A DNA stretch of 64,000 nt from CBDCVO01 sp965223085 (GCA_965223085.1 OZ244981.1:1550001-1614000); one strand, 5' to 3'. Shown: positions 42,754 to 52,731, numbered from the stretch's first letter. Translations and numbers: made by a program. Notes: generated by a model not told the origin, from the letters alone.

Positions 42754-43416
42754 GTGAGCACTTATACACAATCCGGTGCTGTCGCTGTCATCGCGTTTGA
42801 CGATGGCAAGGCAAACGTCGTCGATCATGATTTCATAGCGAGCATGAATAGCGGGCTCGATCGCGCACAGCGAGACGCAGGCGCGATCGTGATAACGGGT
42901 CGCTCAGGCATGTTTTCCGGCGGTTTTGACTTAAACGAACTCAAACGTGGGCCGGACGCGGCGCAGGCGTTGGTGGGCGCCGGCGCGCGCATGTTGTTGC
43001 GCTTGTTTCAACATCCTCAACCGATAGTGGCCGCCGTCAGTGGCCACGCCATCGCCGCGGGCGCGTTCATCTTGCTCGCGAGCGATACGCGCTGGGCGGC
43101 GGACGGCGATTTTAAGTTTGGTTTAAATGAAACGGCCATCGGGTTTGCCTTGCCGGTCTTCGGCTTGCAACTCGCTGCAGCGCGACTTAGTCAACCGTGC
43201 CTGAGCCAGGCGCTTACCCAAGCGACGATTTATGACACCGCAGGTGCACTCGAAGTAGGTTTTATCGATCGCATATTGCCGCCGGCGGCGCTGTTAGAGG
43301 CCTCAATCGCCGAGGCCGCACGGCTGGGAGAATTTGATGCCGAGGCTTATGCGGCGAATAAAATGGGCTGGCGTGCGCCCTACGCGGCCGCGATCGCAAA
43401 AAGCCTAGCGTCCTAG
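42754..43416 (+). CDS. Crotonase/enoyl-CoA hydratase family protein
   Basis: A 220-residue crotonase-fold enzyme. VITGRSGMFSGGFDLNELKR gives the first oxyanion segment and AVSGHAIAAGAFILLASDTR the second; FKFGLNETAIGF follows. It is shorter than typical hydratases (about 260), as in a subgroup of proteobacterial crotonases. The GTG at 42754 has GAGAGG at good distance; upstream codons belong to no family. The stop TAG lies in a repeat end. Confidence 0.88.
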   Translation: MSTYTQSGAVAVIAFDDGKANVVDHDFIASMNSGLDRAQRDAGAIVITGRSGMFSGGFDLNELKRGPDAAQALVGAGARMLLRLFQHPQPIVAAVSGHAIAAGAFILLASDTRWAADGDFKFGLNETAIGFALPVFGLQLAAARLSQPCLSQALTQATIYDTAGALEVGFIDRILPPAALLEASIAEAARLGEFDAEAYAANKMGWRAPYAAAIAKSLAS

Positions 43417-43427
43417 CAGTCTGCCGG
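43413..43427 (+). repeat. Single end of the inverted-repeat element at the crotonase stop
   Basis: CTAGCAGTCTGCCGG matches the 171-bp element's end (2497-2511) at 14 of 15 positions. Its TAG is the crotonase stop codon. No opposite end was found before the next gene. Confidence 0.55.
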
Positions 43428-43516
43428 CGCGCTGTCATGCTTGCCGAAACGATACGGTCCGTGTAATTTGCTTTGGCGCCAGCCGCCTAGCAGATGAGAT
43501 TATCGAGGAGGAGAGC

Positions 43517-44557
43517 ATGAGCCTTAAGTTCGGCATTCTATTTCCATTCCGAAACCCGCCGCATGCGAAGGTGCCGTGGGAGCAACTGTATCGCGAACAT
43601 CTCGACCTTGCGGCCGATTCCGAAGCCTTGGGCTACGATAACATTTGGCTGACCGAACATCATTTTGTCGATGACGGTTATTCACCGTCATTGTTACCGA
43701 TTGCGGCGGCGCTCGCGGCGCGCACGCGCACGATTCGGATCGGTACTTTTCTAATTTTGCTACCGTTGCACAATCCCGTACGCATCGCCGAGGACACCGC
43801 GACGGTGGATCTGATCTCCAACGGTCGCTTCGACCTGGGCGTGGGTTTGGGTTATCGTCGCGAGGAATTTGGCGATCAAGGTATTTCCCACACCGAGCGC
43901 GGCGCACGCCTTAAAGAAGGCATCGCTATCATTCAACGTTTGTTGCGCGATGAAGAAGTGACGATCGACGGTAAGTTCAGCAAACTCAACAAAATCCGCA
44001 TCGTGCCTCCGGCATTGCAACGACCCCATCCCCCGATTTGGCTGGGTGCGATCGCGCCGAAGGCGATCGAACGAGCCGCGGAAATGGGTTTTCATTTTCA
44101 GGCCGTCGGTCCGCATGCGCTCGACGAACTCTATGATGTCGCGCTGGAGAAATACGGACGTAACCCGAAGGATTTTAATATCGCGCAACTGCGTGCTTGT
44201 TACGTCGCACCGAGTCGTGAGCAAGCCTGGGAACAGGCTGCGGAAGGCGTTCACTACATGGCGAGCTGTTACGCAAAATGGTTTGCGGAAGCGAACGATA
44301 AACCCGGTGATGATAAGGCTGGAGAAGGTATTCCTGCGGTTGACGAGATGATTAAATCCCAATCGTTTAGTTTCTTCGGTGAGGATGCGATCGTTGGCAC
44401 GCCCAAAGACGCTGCCGAGATGATCAGCGATTACGTGAACCGCGGGCGCTTAACGCATATGGTAATGGCCATGGCCTTACCGGGTCTCGCGCCGCACTTG
44501 GCGCGCAGTAGCATGGATTTGTTCGCGAAGGAAGTGATGTCCCTATTTAGGAAATAA
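43517..44557 (+). CDS. Luciferase-like (LLM class) flavin oxidoreductase
   Basis: A 346-residue TIM-barrel enzyme of the bacterial luciferase/F420-reductase superfamily. Seen: FGILFPFRNPP, DNIWLTEHHFVDDGYSPSLL, IRIGTFLILLPLHNPVRIAE, GRFDLGVGLGYRREEFGDQG and HPPIWLGAIAPKAIERAAEM. The EHHF motif is typical of FMN-linked alkanal monooxygenase-like proteins. A strong GAGGAGGAG ribosome binding site precedes the ATG. Substrate unknown; it follows a crotonase gene and may share a catabolic route. Confidence 0.9.
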   Translation: MSLKFGILFPFRNPPHAKVPWEQLYREHLDLAADSEALGYDNIWLTEHHFVDDGYSPSLLPIAAALAARTRTIRIGTFLILLPLHNPVRIAEDTATVDLISNGRFDLGVGLGYRREEFGDQGISHTERGARLKEGIAIIQRLLRDEEVTIDGKFSKLNKIRIVPPALQRPHPPIWLGAIAPKAIERAAEMGFHFQAVGPHALDELYDVALEKYGRNPKDFNIAQLRACYVAPSREQAWEQAAEGVHYMASCYAKWFAEANDKPGDDKAGEGIPAVDEMIKSQSFSFFGEDAIVGTPKDAAEMISDYVNRGRLTHMVMAMALPGLAPHLARSSMDLFAKEVMSLFRK

Positions 44558-44589
44558 TGACAACAATAATTGCATCATTGCTTGCTTAA

Positions 44590-44616
44590 CCCGAAGCGAT
44601 CTCCGGTCGCTTCGGG
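44590..44616. terminator. Bidirectional hairpin terminator
   Basis: Perfect 9-bp arms CCCGAAGCG and CGCTTCGGG around a 9-base loop, followed by ATTCTTC. It lies between the convergent LLM oxidoreductase and TonB receptor genes. Confidence 0.75.
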
Positions 44617-44637
44617 ATTCTTCGCCGTCGCGGCGGT

Positions 44638-47034
44638 CTAATCCCAAGTGAAACGCAGCGTCCCCGTTATCCAACGCGGGCGATCTACAAAACGCTGCGC
44701 TGTACCGAACGCCGCGGCGATATCAAAAACCTGTGACGTGTAATCCTGATCCGCGAGGTTTTTAACCATTACCGCAGCTTCCCAGCGACCGTCTTCGCTG
44801 GCGTAACTCGCACGTAGGTTGCCGATGACATAGCCCTCTTGCTCGCCGACGTTCGCATTGGTCAGGAGGAAATTAAAATCACTGCGGTAGTTGAAATCCG
44901 CTTGCAGGGAAAAATGCCCGGCCCAGGCGGTATTCGTGAATAGCGGTTCGAATTCGTAGCGCAACAAGGCATTGATGTTCCATTCTGGTGATCGTGGCGT
45001 CTCGCGGTCAATTGGTCCGAAACCGAAATCGACATCCTCGACGTTCGTGTGCAAATAGGCGACGCCGGTCATGAAGTCCAGGCCGCGCATAGGCGTAGCC
45101 TGAAGTTCAATTTCAGCACCATAGGTTTCCGCATCGGCATTGCGCACGATCTGCGAGATGCCTTGAAAAATGAACGCCTGAAAATCTTTGTAATCATAGT
45201 AAAACGCGTTCGCGTTGAGACGCGCTAGCCCACCCAGTAAGTCTTGCTTCACGCCAATTTCATAGGCGTAGAGCACTTCTTCTTTAAACGGAATCACATT
45301 GTTGTCTTGGTCACCGTTGGGCAAAAACAAGTCGGTGGTATCTAAAGGCGCGTTGAATCCACCGCCTTTAACGCCGCGGTTAAAACTCGCGTAAGCAAGC
45401 GTATCTGCCGTCGCTTGCCACTCTAAGGCCGCTTTTACAGACCACAAACCTTCGTCGTATTTCGCGATATCCCCAACGGTCGCGCTATCGAAGTCGAACG
45501 CGGTCGCAAGAATATTTGGATTGAATAAGCGGTCACGCCCACGCGGCACCGTGTCGGTGAAAATAACGAAATTGTTTCGATAGTCGTGTTTCTTTTGCTC
45601 TTCGATCCAGCGGAAGCCGACGATAGCGGTGAGCTCCGGAATTAAGTCGTACTCGGCTTGCGAAAAAATCGACCAGGAATCGGTTTCAGTCTCCCACGTT
45701 GATTGAACGCCGATATCACCCGCGGGATGCGACGCTGGTATGCCCGGGCCGAACGCGCCCACGAGCGCGTTGGCGGGCACAGTGCCGCCGCCGATAGTGG
45801 ATATCGTTGCAGGCGCTTCAAAGCCGGTTCCGTATTGGCCATCGATATTCAAATAATAAAAGCCGGCGACCCAGCGCGTACGTTCGGTTTCTCCGTTGAG
45901 GCGGATTTCCTGGGAAAATTGCTCGGCATCGTTGGCGAGAAAAAAGTTGACCTGATTGGTTGGCCCGCCATCGCTGTCCTCTAGATAGTCTTTGTCGATG
46001 TGAAAGAAATCGGTAATCGATGTCAAGGTAAAGCGATTGAATGACCAGCTCAAGCGCCCACCACCACCATAAACGTGTAAGTCGTTATGGCCGATACGAT
46101 CGAAACTACCCGTGAAAATTTTCTCATCGGGTTCCTTGAAACCAAAAAAATCGCATCCCGGACACAAAATCGCATCTACAGGCGCAAAAGGCTGAATTGC
46201 CCCCGGCGGTAGGTCAGTGCCAAAGCCCGTGGTCGGATCCGCGAACGCCGCGTTGTAATTAGCGCCGCCGGTGTCAATTTCCATAGCGGCACCGCGCCCG
46301 TTGAGTAGGACGTTTACGTCTTCGTTGATGTCGATCGAGAGCTGACCGCGAATGGCATACTCGTTGCCGTCATTGAGATCACGACCGGCCCGGTTGTTAA
46401 CGTAGGGGTCATGGGTATTGATTGCCGCTGACAGTCGCGCGGAAATGTCCTCGGTAATACCGCCGCCAATCGCGCCCTCAAAGCCAACTTGATCGTAGGA
46501 CCCAAATTTTACCTCAGCGTAGCCGCTCGTTTCCTGCGCTGGCTTACGCGTAATAAAATGGGCTAAGCCACCGGTCGCGTTGCGACCAAACAGTGTTCCT
46601 TGGGGTCCGCGCAATATCTCGACCCGATCGAGGTCGAATAACATAAATCCCGCTCCAGATGTTTGGCTAACATAGGCTTCGTCTACATAAACCGATACGG
46701 GCGCTTCCTGATGATCGGCGAAATCGACTTGAATGACACCGCGAATTGCAAAACTAAATGACGACACACTATTGGGCTGCACGATCTGCACACCTGGTGA
46801 CATGTCGACGACGTTTTGCGCGTTACTCATGCCGAGTGCGCTGATCTGATCACCAGTTAGGGCGGTGACCGCGATACCAACGTCCTGTATCCGCTGTTCG
46901 CGTTTTTGCGCAGTTATGACCACTTCTTCCAGCACTTGAGCTGAAACGTTCGCTGTTGCGAGCGCAGCGGACGCCGCTAGAGCGATGGCCTTAAGTCGCC
47001 ATTGGAGTGGTGTAGAAACGACCATCCTGCGCAT
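44638..47034 (-). CDS. TonB-dependent outer-membrane receptor
   Basis: A 798-residue outer-membrane barrel. Signal peptide MRRMVVSTPLQWRLKAIALA to ANVSAQ; TonB box EEVVITAQKR; plug domain with FAIRGV, VYVDEAYVS and ILRGPQGTLFGRNATGG; then beta strands ending in the aromatic terminus TLRFTWD. The ATG at 47034 has GGGGGGA six bases upstream; the reading extends further but adds unlike sequence. The group is common in marine gammaproteobacteria and sphingomonads for uptake of complex organics. Ligand unknown; it is divergent from a PQQ dehydrogenase-like gene. Confidence 0.93.
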   Translation of the reverse strand: MRRMVVSTPLQWRLKAIALAASAALATANVSAQVLEEVVITAQKREQRIQDVGIAVTALTGDQISALGMSNAQNVVDMSPGVQIVQPNSVSSFSFAIRGVIQVDFADHQEAPVSVYVDEAYVSQTSGAGFMLFDLDRVEILRGPQGTLFGRNATGGLAHFITRKPAQETSGYAEVKFGSYDQVGFEGAIGGGITEDISARLSAAINTHDPYVNNRAGRDLNDGNEYAIRGQLSIDINEDVNVLLNGRGAAMEIDTGGANYNAAFADPTTGFGTDLPPGAIQPFAPVDAILCPGCDFFGFKEPDEKIFTGSFDRIGHNDLHVYGGGGRLSWSFNRFTLTSITDFFHIDKDYLEDSDGGPTNQVNFFLANDAEQFSQEIRLNGETERTRWVAGFYYLNIDGQYGTGFEAPATISTIGGGTVPANALVGAFGPGIPASHPAGDIGVQSTWETETDSWSIFSQAEYDLIPELTAIVGFRWIEEQKKHDYRNNFVIFTDTVPRGRDRLFNPNILATAFDFDSATVGDIAKYDEGLWSVKAALEWQATADTLAYASFNRGVKGGGFNAPLDTTDLFLPNGDQDNNVIPFKEEVLYAYEIGVKQDLLGGLARLNANAFYYDYKDFQAFIFQGISQIVRNADAETYGAEIELQATPMRGLDFMTGVAYLHTNVEDVDFGFGPIDRETPRSPEWNINALLRYEFEPLFTNTAWAGHFSLQADFNYRSDFNFLLTNANVGEQEGYVIGNLRASYASEDGRWEAAVMVKNLADQDYTSQVFDIAAAFGTAQRFVDRPRWITGTLRFTWD

Positions 47035-47150
47035 GAAACGTCCCCCCAGAATGCAGGTGTTGAATGCTAACATTCGTCCGTCGTGAAAAAAAGATCGGTT
47101 CTTCTGGCATTCTACGTTACGCTGATGATAGTTGATGAGCGAGGACTGCA

Positions 47151-49025
47151 ATGATGCGTCATAGTTGCATGTGTGTTGCTGCACTGTGGATCGGGATATT
47201 GGTTTCCAGCCACATCTTCGCCGATGAAACGCAAGGTGCGCCCCAGGCGCCGGCATTGTTCGCCGAGCGCTGCGCGGGTTGTCATGACTTGGGCGTCTTA
47301 GCGCCAACGAAAGCCCAGCTCGCGCGCATGACGGTCGAAGAAATCGAGGCAGCCCTATGGCATGGGACGATGCAAGAACACGCGAACGGCTTGTCGCGTG
47401 CGGAGCGTCTCGCAATCGCTCGTTGGCTAGCGGCGCCGATAGATGAGGCGCACAAGCAACGCGATGCGGGCGTAGTGCGATGCAAGGCGCAAAAAGTTCG
47501 CGCGCAGCAGTTTACAGACGCAGAAAAGCGTACAGCATGGCCCGGTTGGTCGCTTGATAATCGTCTCAACCGATACGTTGAGGAGTCTACTTTAACGGCG
47601 GCGCGAACTGCAAAGATTAAACTCAAATGGGCACATCCGTTTCCGATTCACTCGGCGTTTGAAAGCACGACGAATTCGCTCGCGGTACGTGCAGGCGTGG
47701 TCTACACCGGTAATATCAATAAGTGGGTTTATGCATTAGATGCGGAGCGTGGCTGTGCGCGCTGGACATTTCGTGCCGAAGGTCGAGTGCGATCGAACGT
47801 TGCCCTTGAGCGTGACTTGTTGGTGTTTGGAGATTTGCTAGCGAATGTCTATGCCCTCGATGCCGATACGGGTCGAGTGCGCTGGCGAACGCGCATCGAC
47901 TGGAGTCCTGGTTCACGTATCACTGGCAATGTGACGTTGCACAATGGGATCGTCTACGCGCCGGTATCAAGTCTAGAAGAAGTGCTTGCAATGCGTTTTG
48001 ATGTGCCGTGTTGTCTTTTCCGCGGTGCTGTTGTGGCCCTGGATGCGCTTAACGGTGATATTAAGTGGAAAACCTACACGATCGATCACTATGCGGAGTA
48101 TCTGAGCCATAACGAGATGGGCGTGCCACGCTTTGGGCCGTCCGGTGTGCCGGTATGGTCTGGTATTAGTGTGGACGATAAACGCGGTGTTATTTATGTA
48201 GGAAATGGGAATCAATTCACCGAACCTCGCGTGGAAGAATCTGATGCGGTGATGGCGCTAGATATGGCAACGGGTGCGAAGCGCTGGGTGAAAAGTTTGG
48301 CACCGGCGCAAATGGGTGGGCAGGACATTTATCATCTGGCATGTGAAGCGTGGTGGGATCCGGAACGAAAAAACTGCTCGCCTGAAAACCCCGAAGGCCA
48401 TGGTGATCGTGATATTGGCGCACCGCCGATCTTGACGACCCGTGCTGACGGTCGCGACATCGTTGTCGTCGGCAGTAAGGACGGCATGTTGTATGGGCTC
48501 GACCCTGATAATAAAGGTGCGGTGTTGTGGAACAGCCGAGTTGGCAAAGGCGGTGAGCTCGGCGGCATAGAATATGGTATTGCGGCCGATGGTCGTCACG
48601 CTTACGCACCAGTAGTTGATATGGATGCCGACGGCGTATCGAATGGTTCACTTACCGCGGTCGATCTCATGACCGGAAAAGCGGTGTGGCGGGTGGAGAA
48701 TATTGATGCCGAATGCGATCAGCAGCCCTCGCCACCGTGCGGTACCGCGGTGCTAACACCGCCGACAGTTGCGGGGGAAGTTGTTTTTGTGGGACTCCTC
48801 GATGGTACCTTGCGTGCTTTCGGTGTCGCAGATGGGAAACCGCTGTGGCGTTATAATACCGCGCGTGAATACGACGGCGCCAATGGCCTCACTGGTCGCG
48901 GCGGCTCGCTGGGCAACGGTGGTCCGGTGATCGTCGGCAACACGCTATATATCACGAGCGGCTTCAGTCTCATGAACATCGGCCTCCCCGGTAATGTTTT
49001 GCTCGCTTTTGATATTCCAGAGTAA
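47151..49025 (+). CDS. Periplasmic PQQ-propeller dehydrogenase with N-terminal cytochrome c
   Basis: A 624-residue exported protein. Signal peptide to about residue 24, then a c-type heme domain with CAGCH at 41-45 and a possible Met ligand near 74, then a PQQ-type beta-propeller (repeats such as VYALDAERGCARWTFRAEGR, VYALDADTGRVRWRTRI, MYGLDPDNKG-like). Vicinal cysteines CC occur near 283 as in quinoprotein alcohol dehydrogenases. The heme-first order is that of polyvinyl-alcohol dehydrogenase-like quinohemoproteins. Substrate unknown; the divergent TonB receptor suggests an imported organic compound. Confidence 0.87.
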   Translation: MMRHSCMCVAALWIGILVSSHIFADETQGAPQAPALFAERCAGCHDLGVLAPTKAQLARMTVEEIEAALWHGTMQEHANGLSRAERLAIARWLAAPIDEAHKQRDAGVVRCKAQKVRAQQFTDAEKRTAWPGWSLDNRLNRYVEESTLTAARTAKIKLKWAHPFPIHSAFESTTNSLAVRAGVVYTGNINKWVYALDAERGCARWTFRAEGRVRSNVALERDLLVFGDLLANVYALDADTGRVRWRTRIDWSPGSRITGNVTLHNGIVYAPVSSLEEVLAMRFDVPCCLFRGAVVALDALNGDIKWKTYTIDHYAEYLSHNEMGVPRFGPSGVPVWSGISVDDKRGVIYVGNGNQFTEPRVEESDAVMALDMATGAKRWVKSLAPAQMGGQDIYHLACEAWWDPERKNCSPENPEGHGDRDIGAPPILTTRADGRDIVVVGSKDGMLYGLDPDNKGAVLWNSRVGKGGELGGIEYGIAADGRHAYAPVVDMDADGVSNGSLTAVDLMTGKAVWRVENIDAECDQQPSPPCGTAVLTPPTVAGEVVFVGLLDGTLRAFGVADGKPLWRYNTAREYDGANGLTGRGGSLGNGGPVIVGNTLYITSGFSLMNIGLPGNVLLAFDIPE

Positions 49026-49033
49026 TGACGGCG

Positions 49034-50443
49034 TCATTCGAGTTCGGGGCGCCGCAGATGCCACTCCGTCGCACCTTCATATGCAGCAGCGGCGCGGATT
49101 AAGCTGGTTTCGTCGCCGTGTTTGCCGATGAATTGCATGGCCGTTGGTAAGCCCTCGGCGGTAAAGCCGTTAGGCACCGTTACGCTGGGGCTGCCGGTGT
49201 AGTTGAAGGGTGCGGAGTAACGCACGAGTGGCGCGATCGCTTCGGGAGGGGCAACCTGATCAGGGGGGAACTCACTTTGCGGCATCGGTGGACTCGGCAT
49301 CGCCGGGCACAAGAAGCAATCGACGCCGTTGAAGACTTCGTGGAGAACACCGCTGGTCGCTTGGCGAGCACGCGCACCGCGGGCGTAGTCGCCGGCGCTA
49401 AGCCGCGTGCCGTGTTCGAGCAGCGAGCGGAACACCGGCCCGTAGTGCATGGCACGGGACGGATAGAATTCGTGATGATGGAGCAGCGCATCGACCGCGC
49501 AAGTATCGAGCCAATGGGCGCAGCAATCGGTCAGGCCCGCGGCGTGAACGTCGACTATTTCTGCGCCGGCGTTCGTAAGCACATCGACCGCCCGATACAT
49601 CGCATCGCTCATCTGCGGATCGGTGTCAGTGGTGCAGTAGTCGCGATCGATGCCGATCTTAAGGCCGCTGACACCTGCTCCGAGGGCGTTATCGTAGTCC
49701 GACGGCGGATCGCTACGGGTGCTGGGGTCACGATCGTCGCGTCCTTCGAGAACGCCTAGCATGGTCGCCGCGTCCGCGACGCAACGTGCCATGGGACCGA
49801 TATGGTCTAGGGTATCGGCCAAGGGAAAGACGCCGAAGCGACTCACTTTGCCGAACGTCGGCTTGATACCGACGATGCCGCAGGCCGCGGACGGAAACCG
49901 AATCGAACCGCCGGTGTCGGTGCCGAGCGCGCCGAAGCATAACGATGCCGCGGTGGCGACTCCCGAACCGCTAGAAGACGCGCCGGCCCAGTAATCCAGA
50001 TGCCAGGGGTTGCGCGGGTAGTCGTAGTCGGGGTGATAGCCGTAGAGTGCAAACTCGGTTAGATTCAGTTTGCCAAGCAACACCGCGCCCGCGGTCTCGA
50101 GTTTAGCAATAACGGTCGCACTGTGATCGGGCACGTACTCCCGCAATATTTTTGATGCACACGTCGTGGGCACGCCACGGATATGCACCAAGTCTTTAGT
50201 TCCAAGCGGGATCCCATGCAAACGACCCCGATAAACGCCGCCGCCGATCTCTTTTTCCGCCCGTTGCGCTTGGCGCAAAGCGAGATCAGGCGTGACCGTC
50301 AAATAACTGTGCAAGCGTGCGTCGAGCGTCTCGATACGCGCGAGCATCGCGTTGGTCAGTTCGACCGGCGAGATATCTCGCGCTGCGATCAAGGCCGCGA
50401 CGTCGGTCAAGGATTTCGTGCACAAGTCACTTAATGAGGTCAT
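49034..50443 (-). CDS. Amidase (amidase-signature family)
   Basis: A 469-residue serine hydrolase. The signature triad is K83 (PLGTKDLV), S156 (GASSSGSG) and S180 (GTDTGGSIRFPSAACGIVG). The C-terminal FNYTGSPSVTVPNGF segment is also conserved. Related to GatA and aryl-acylamidases, but no gatB/gatC is near and it lacks a clear GatA context, so a catabolic amidase is more likely. It is convergent with the PQQ protein gene (8-bp gap). Confidence 0.92.
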   Translation of the reverse strand: MTSLSDLCTKSLTDVAALIAARDISPVELTNAMLARIETLDARLHSYLTVTPDLALRQAQRAEKEIGGGVYRGRLHGIPLGTKDLVHIRGVPTTCASKILREYVPDHSATVIAKLETAGAVLLGKLNLTEFALYGYHPDYDYPRNPWHLDYWAGASSSGSGVATAASLCFGALGTDTGGSIRFPSAACGIVGIKPTFGKVSRFGVFPLADTLDHIGPMARCVADAATMLGVLEGRDDRDPSTRSDPPSDYDNALGAGVSGLKIGIDRDYCTTDTDPQMSDAMYRAVDVLTNAGAEIVDVHAAGLTDCCAHWLDTCAVDALLHHHEFYPSRAMHYGPVFRSLLEHGTRLSAGDYARGARARQATSGVLHEVFNGVDCFLCPAMPSPPMPQSEFPPDQVAPPEAIAPLVRYSAPFNYTGSPSVTVPNGFTAEGLPTAMQFIGKHGDETSLIRAAAAYEGATEWHLRRPELE

Positions 50444-50534
50444 ATTACCGTCCTCCAGGTTTACCGTAGCGGCGCTGCATCAGTGGATTTATGCTTTAGC
50501 TTTGGCGCGTGCCGCTTTCGTATACTAACCCTAT

Positions 50535-50620
50535 GTACCACCATCGAACGATGAAATATCCACCTACATCAATCAAGTGGCACCAGTGCGGCGAGCGCCT
50601 CGTGCCATATCCGGGCTAGC
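50535..50620 (+). repeat. Repeat copy directly before the TIGR03617-type gene
   Basis: Contains ACCATCGAACGATGAAATAT, CTACATCAATCAAGTGGCAC and CTCGTGCCATATCCGGGCTA. TGGCACCAG (50578-50586) and CTCGTGCCA (50599-50607) form a near-perfect 9-bp stem. It ends six bases before the next ATG. The rest of the gap from 50444 holds nothing recognised. Confidence 0.8.
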
Positions 50621-50626
50621 GTCTGC

Positions 50627-51670
50627 ATGCGCATCGTTACTACCCTCCCCCAGGACAAATTAGGCAAGGTCGATGCCGCGGTTCGCGCTATTGAGGCCAC
50701 CGGTTACGACGGCGTTTTTACTTTAGAAAACCGTCACGATCCCTTTTTACCGCTCGCCATCGCGGCGACGCAGACGACGCGCATCGAACTAGCGACCGGG
50801 ATCGCCATCGCCTTCTCGCGTTCACCCATGACGGTGGCCAATATCGCTTGGGATCTGCAGCAGGCATCAGGCGGGCGTTTTGTTCTCGGTCTCGGAAGCC
50901 AGATCCGGGCGCATAACGAGCGGCGCTTTAGTGTGCCCTGGTCAGCGCCCGCACCGCGACTGCGGGAATACGTCGCAGCGTTGCGTTGCATTTGGCGCTG
51001 CTGGAAGTATGGCGAAAAACTGGATTATCGCGGTGCTCATTATCAATTTACCTTAATGACACCAAATTTTGTGCCCGAAGGTGGCAACCTGCCCCTGCCA
51101 GCCATCACCCTCGCCGCGGTCGGCACGAAGATGTTAACTGTGTCAGCCGAAGTAGCCGACGGGGTACGCCTACACCCGTTTTGCACGCGGCGCTACCTCG
51201 AAGATATTGTGATGCCGCGCATCGAACGTGGCCTCGCGAAGCGCGGACTATCGCGCGCGCACTTTGACATTTCTGGCGGTGGTTTTATCGCCACCGCGGC
51301 AGATGAAGACGGCCTCATTAAACAGCGCGAATGGATCCGGTATCGGATCGGATTTTATGCTTCAACGCCCGCATATTGGCCGATACTGGAACATGAAGGC
51401 TATGCCGCGTTGGGCCCGCAGCTCAATGCGCTGACAAAACAAGGTCAGTGGCACAAGCTCGCCGCGGCGGTGCCTGATGAATTGCTCTACGCCTGTGCCG
51501 TGATAGCGCGCCATGATGAACTCCGCGCACGCATCGAGGCGCGCTTTGCAGACCTTGTGGATACCGTGAACGCGAGCGTGAGTTCTGAGCTGCCGGCCGA
51601 TATACCGCCCGATCTAATTCGATCGATCCAACAAATACCGTGTCGGTGGCGAGCCTACGAAACGGCTTGA
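50627..51670 (+). CDS. LLM-class oxidoreductase, TIGR03617 type (putative F420-dependent)
   Basis: A 347-residue TIM-barrel protein similar to TIGR03617 F420-dependent oxidoreductases: ATGYDGVFTLENRHDPFLPL, IELATGIAIAFSRSPMTVAN, GGRFVLGLGSQIRAHNERRF and ITLAAVGTKMLTVSAEVADG. The F420 link comes from family membership; FMN use cannot be excluded. There is no ribosome binding site; the ATG follows a repeat by six bases. Its 3' end overlaps the opposing GGDEF gene by 16 bp. Confidence 0.87.
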   Translation: MRIVTTLPQDKLGKVDAAVRAIEATGYDGVFTLENRHDPFLPLAIAATQTTRIELATGIAIAFSRSPMTVANIAWDLQQASGGRFVLGLGSQIRAHNERRFSVPWSAPAPRLREYVAALRCIWRCWKYGEKLDYRGAHYQFTLMTPNFVPEGGNLPLPAITLAAVGTKMLTVSAEVADGVRLHPFCTRRYLEDIVMPRIERGLAKRGLSRAHFDISGGGFIATAADEDGLIKQREWIRYRIGFYASTPAYWPILEHEGYAALGPQLNALTKQGQWHKLAAAVPDELLYACAVIARHDELRARIEARFADLVDTVNASVSSELPADIPPDLIRSIQQIPCRWRAYETA

Positions 51671-52731
51671 GTTGGGCGCTCGCCATTGAGCTGCGCTGGG
51701 GATGATGTCGGCGGCGGATTGAGTTCGATGCGATCGCGTCCGTTTTGTTTGGCGCGATACAAGGCCGCATCAGCACGCTCGATTGCCTGCTGCATCGACT
51801 CGCCCGCGACAAGTTGGGTGATACCTAGAGACAAGGTAACTTGTTGCACAGCTTCGCCGGTGTTCGGTTTTACGATGCGCGCTCGTGCTAAGGCACTACG
51901 AATATTTTCCGCTGCCGCGCGCGCGCCCTGGAGCGATGTATGTGGAAGAATAATCGCGAATTCTTCGCCGCCCCAGCGCACGCCGGTGTCTTGCCCTTTA
52001 ATGACGTTCTTAATGGCCTCAGCGGTGATTTTTAATACTTTATCCCCTAGTAGATGCCCATAGCGATCGTTGACCTTTTTGAAATGATCGAGATCTGCGA
52101 TGATGATGCAATGCCCCGGCGAGTCCGCCGGGTCTTGTTGGACCAGCTGCCCTAGAATTTCTTGGAAAGCCCGACGGTTGGCAAGTCCGGTCAGGGCATC
52201 CTTTTTTGCTTCTTCTTTTGCTTTTTCAAGTTCCAAACGCAAACGTTCAGTTTCTTTCTTGCTGTTATCCAAGAGCTCGCGTAACGCGCGGCTTGATTGC
52301 TGCACGACGCTGGTATTGTCCAGCAATTCACTGACGAGTACGGGCAGTTCATTTTGATCGGTCGAGGCGGAAATTCGTGACGAGCATTCCGTAAGCGACT
52401 GTTCATAACGCGTGACTTCGCTATTGGCGTCTTCCAAGCTGCTCGACATATGCGTCGCTATTTGGCGCAAGGACTGTTGCACGTGAGTCATTTTCTCGAC
52501 ATCGTCGTCACGCAAGATATCGCGGTACAAACGTTGTGTCGTAGCCTCATCGATGGCTTCGTCATTAGCAACAAGCTGATCGATGATTGTGCTAAGTTCA
52601 GTGGATGTGCCGGCGACGTAGGCATACCAAACAGCGTAGTTTTCCGGCGTGACGGGTATTTCATAGCGCGACATCAATGGCAAAGCGAGGCGCAAATATT
52701 CCGCCGAAGCGTGCATACGGGAATTGGTCAT
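51655..52731 (-). CDS. GGDEF-domain diguanylate cyclase
   Basis: A 358-residue cytosolic protein. The N-terminal about 170 residues are helical and end in a coiled coil (LLDNSKKETERLRLELEKAK); the GGDEF domain follows with DALTGLANRRAFQEIL, DLDHFKKVNDRYGH and the active GGEEF in RWGGEEFAIILPHT, so it should make c-di-GMP. The inhibitory RxxD site is replaced by KGQD. No sensor domain of a known type is seen. Confidence 0.92.
   Translation of the reverse strand: MTNSRMHASAEYLRLALPLMSRYEIPVTPENYAVWYAYVAGTSTELSTIIDQLVANDEAIDEATTQRLYRDILRDDDVEKMTHVQQSLRQIATHMSSSLEDANSEVTRYEQSLTECSSRISASTDQNELPVLVSELLDNTSVVQQSSRALRELLDNSKKETERLRLELEKAKEEAKKDALTGLANRRAFQEILGQLVQQDPADSPGHCIIIADLDHFKKVNDRYGHLLGDKVLKITAEAIKNVIKGQDTGVRWGGEEFAIILPHTSLQGARAAAENIRSALARARIVKPNTGEAVQQVTLSLGITQLVAGESMQQAIERADAALYRAKQNGRDRIELNPPPTSSPAQLNGERPTQAVS

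Noticed and set aside
50578..50612. Sigma-54 promoter inside the dispersed repeat (TGGCAC present)
   Set aside because: No TTGC at the needed spacing in any copy; TGGCAC is better explained as one arm of a stem.
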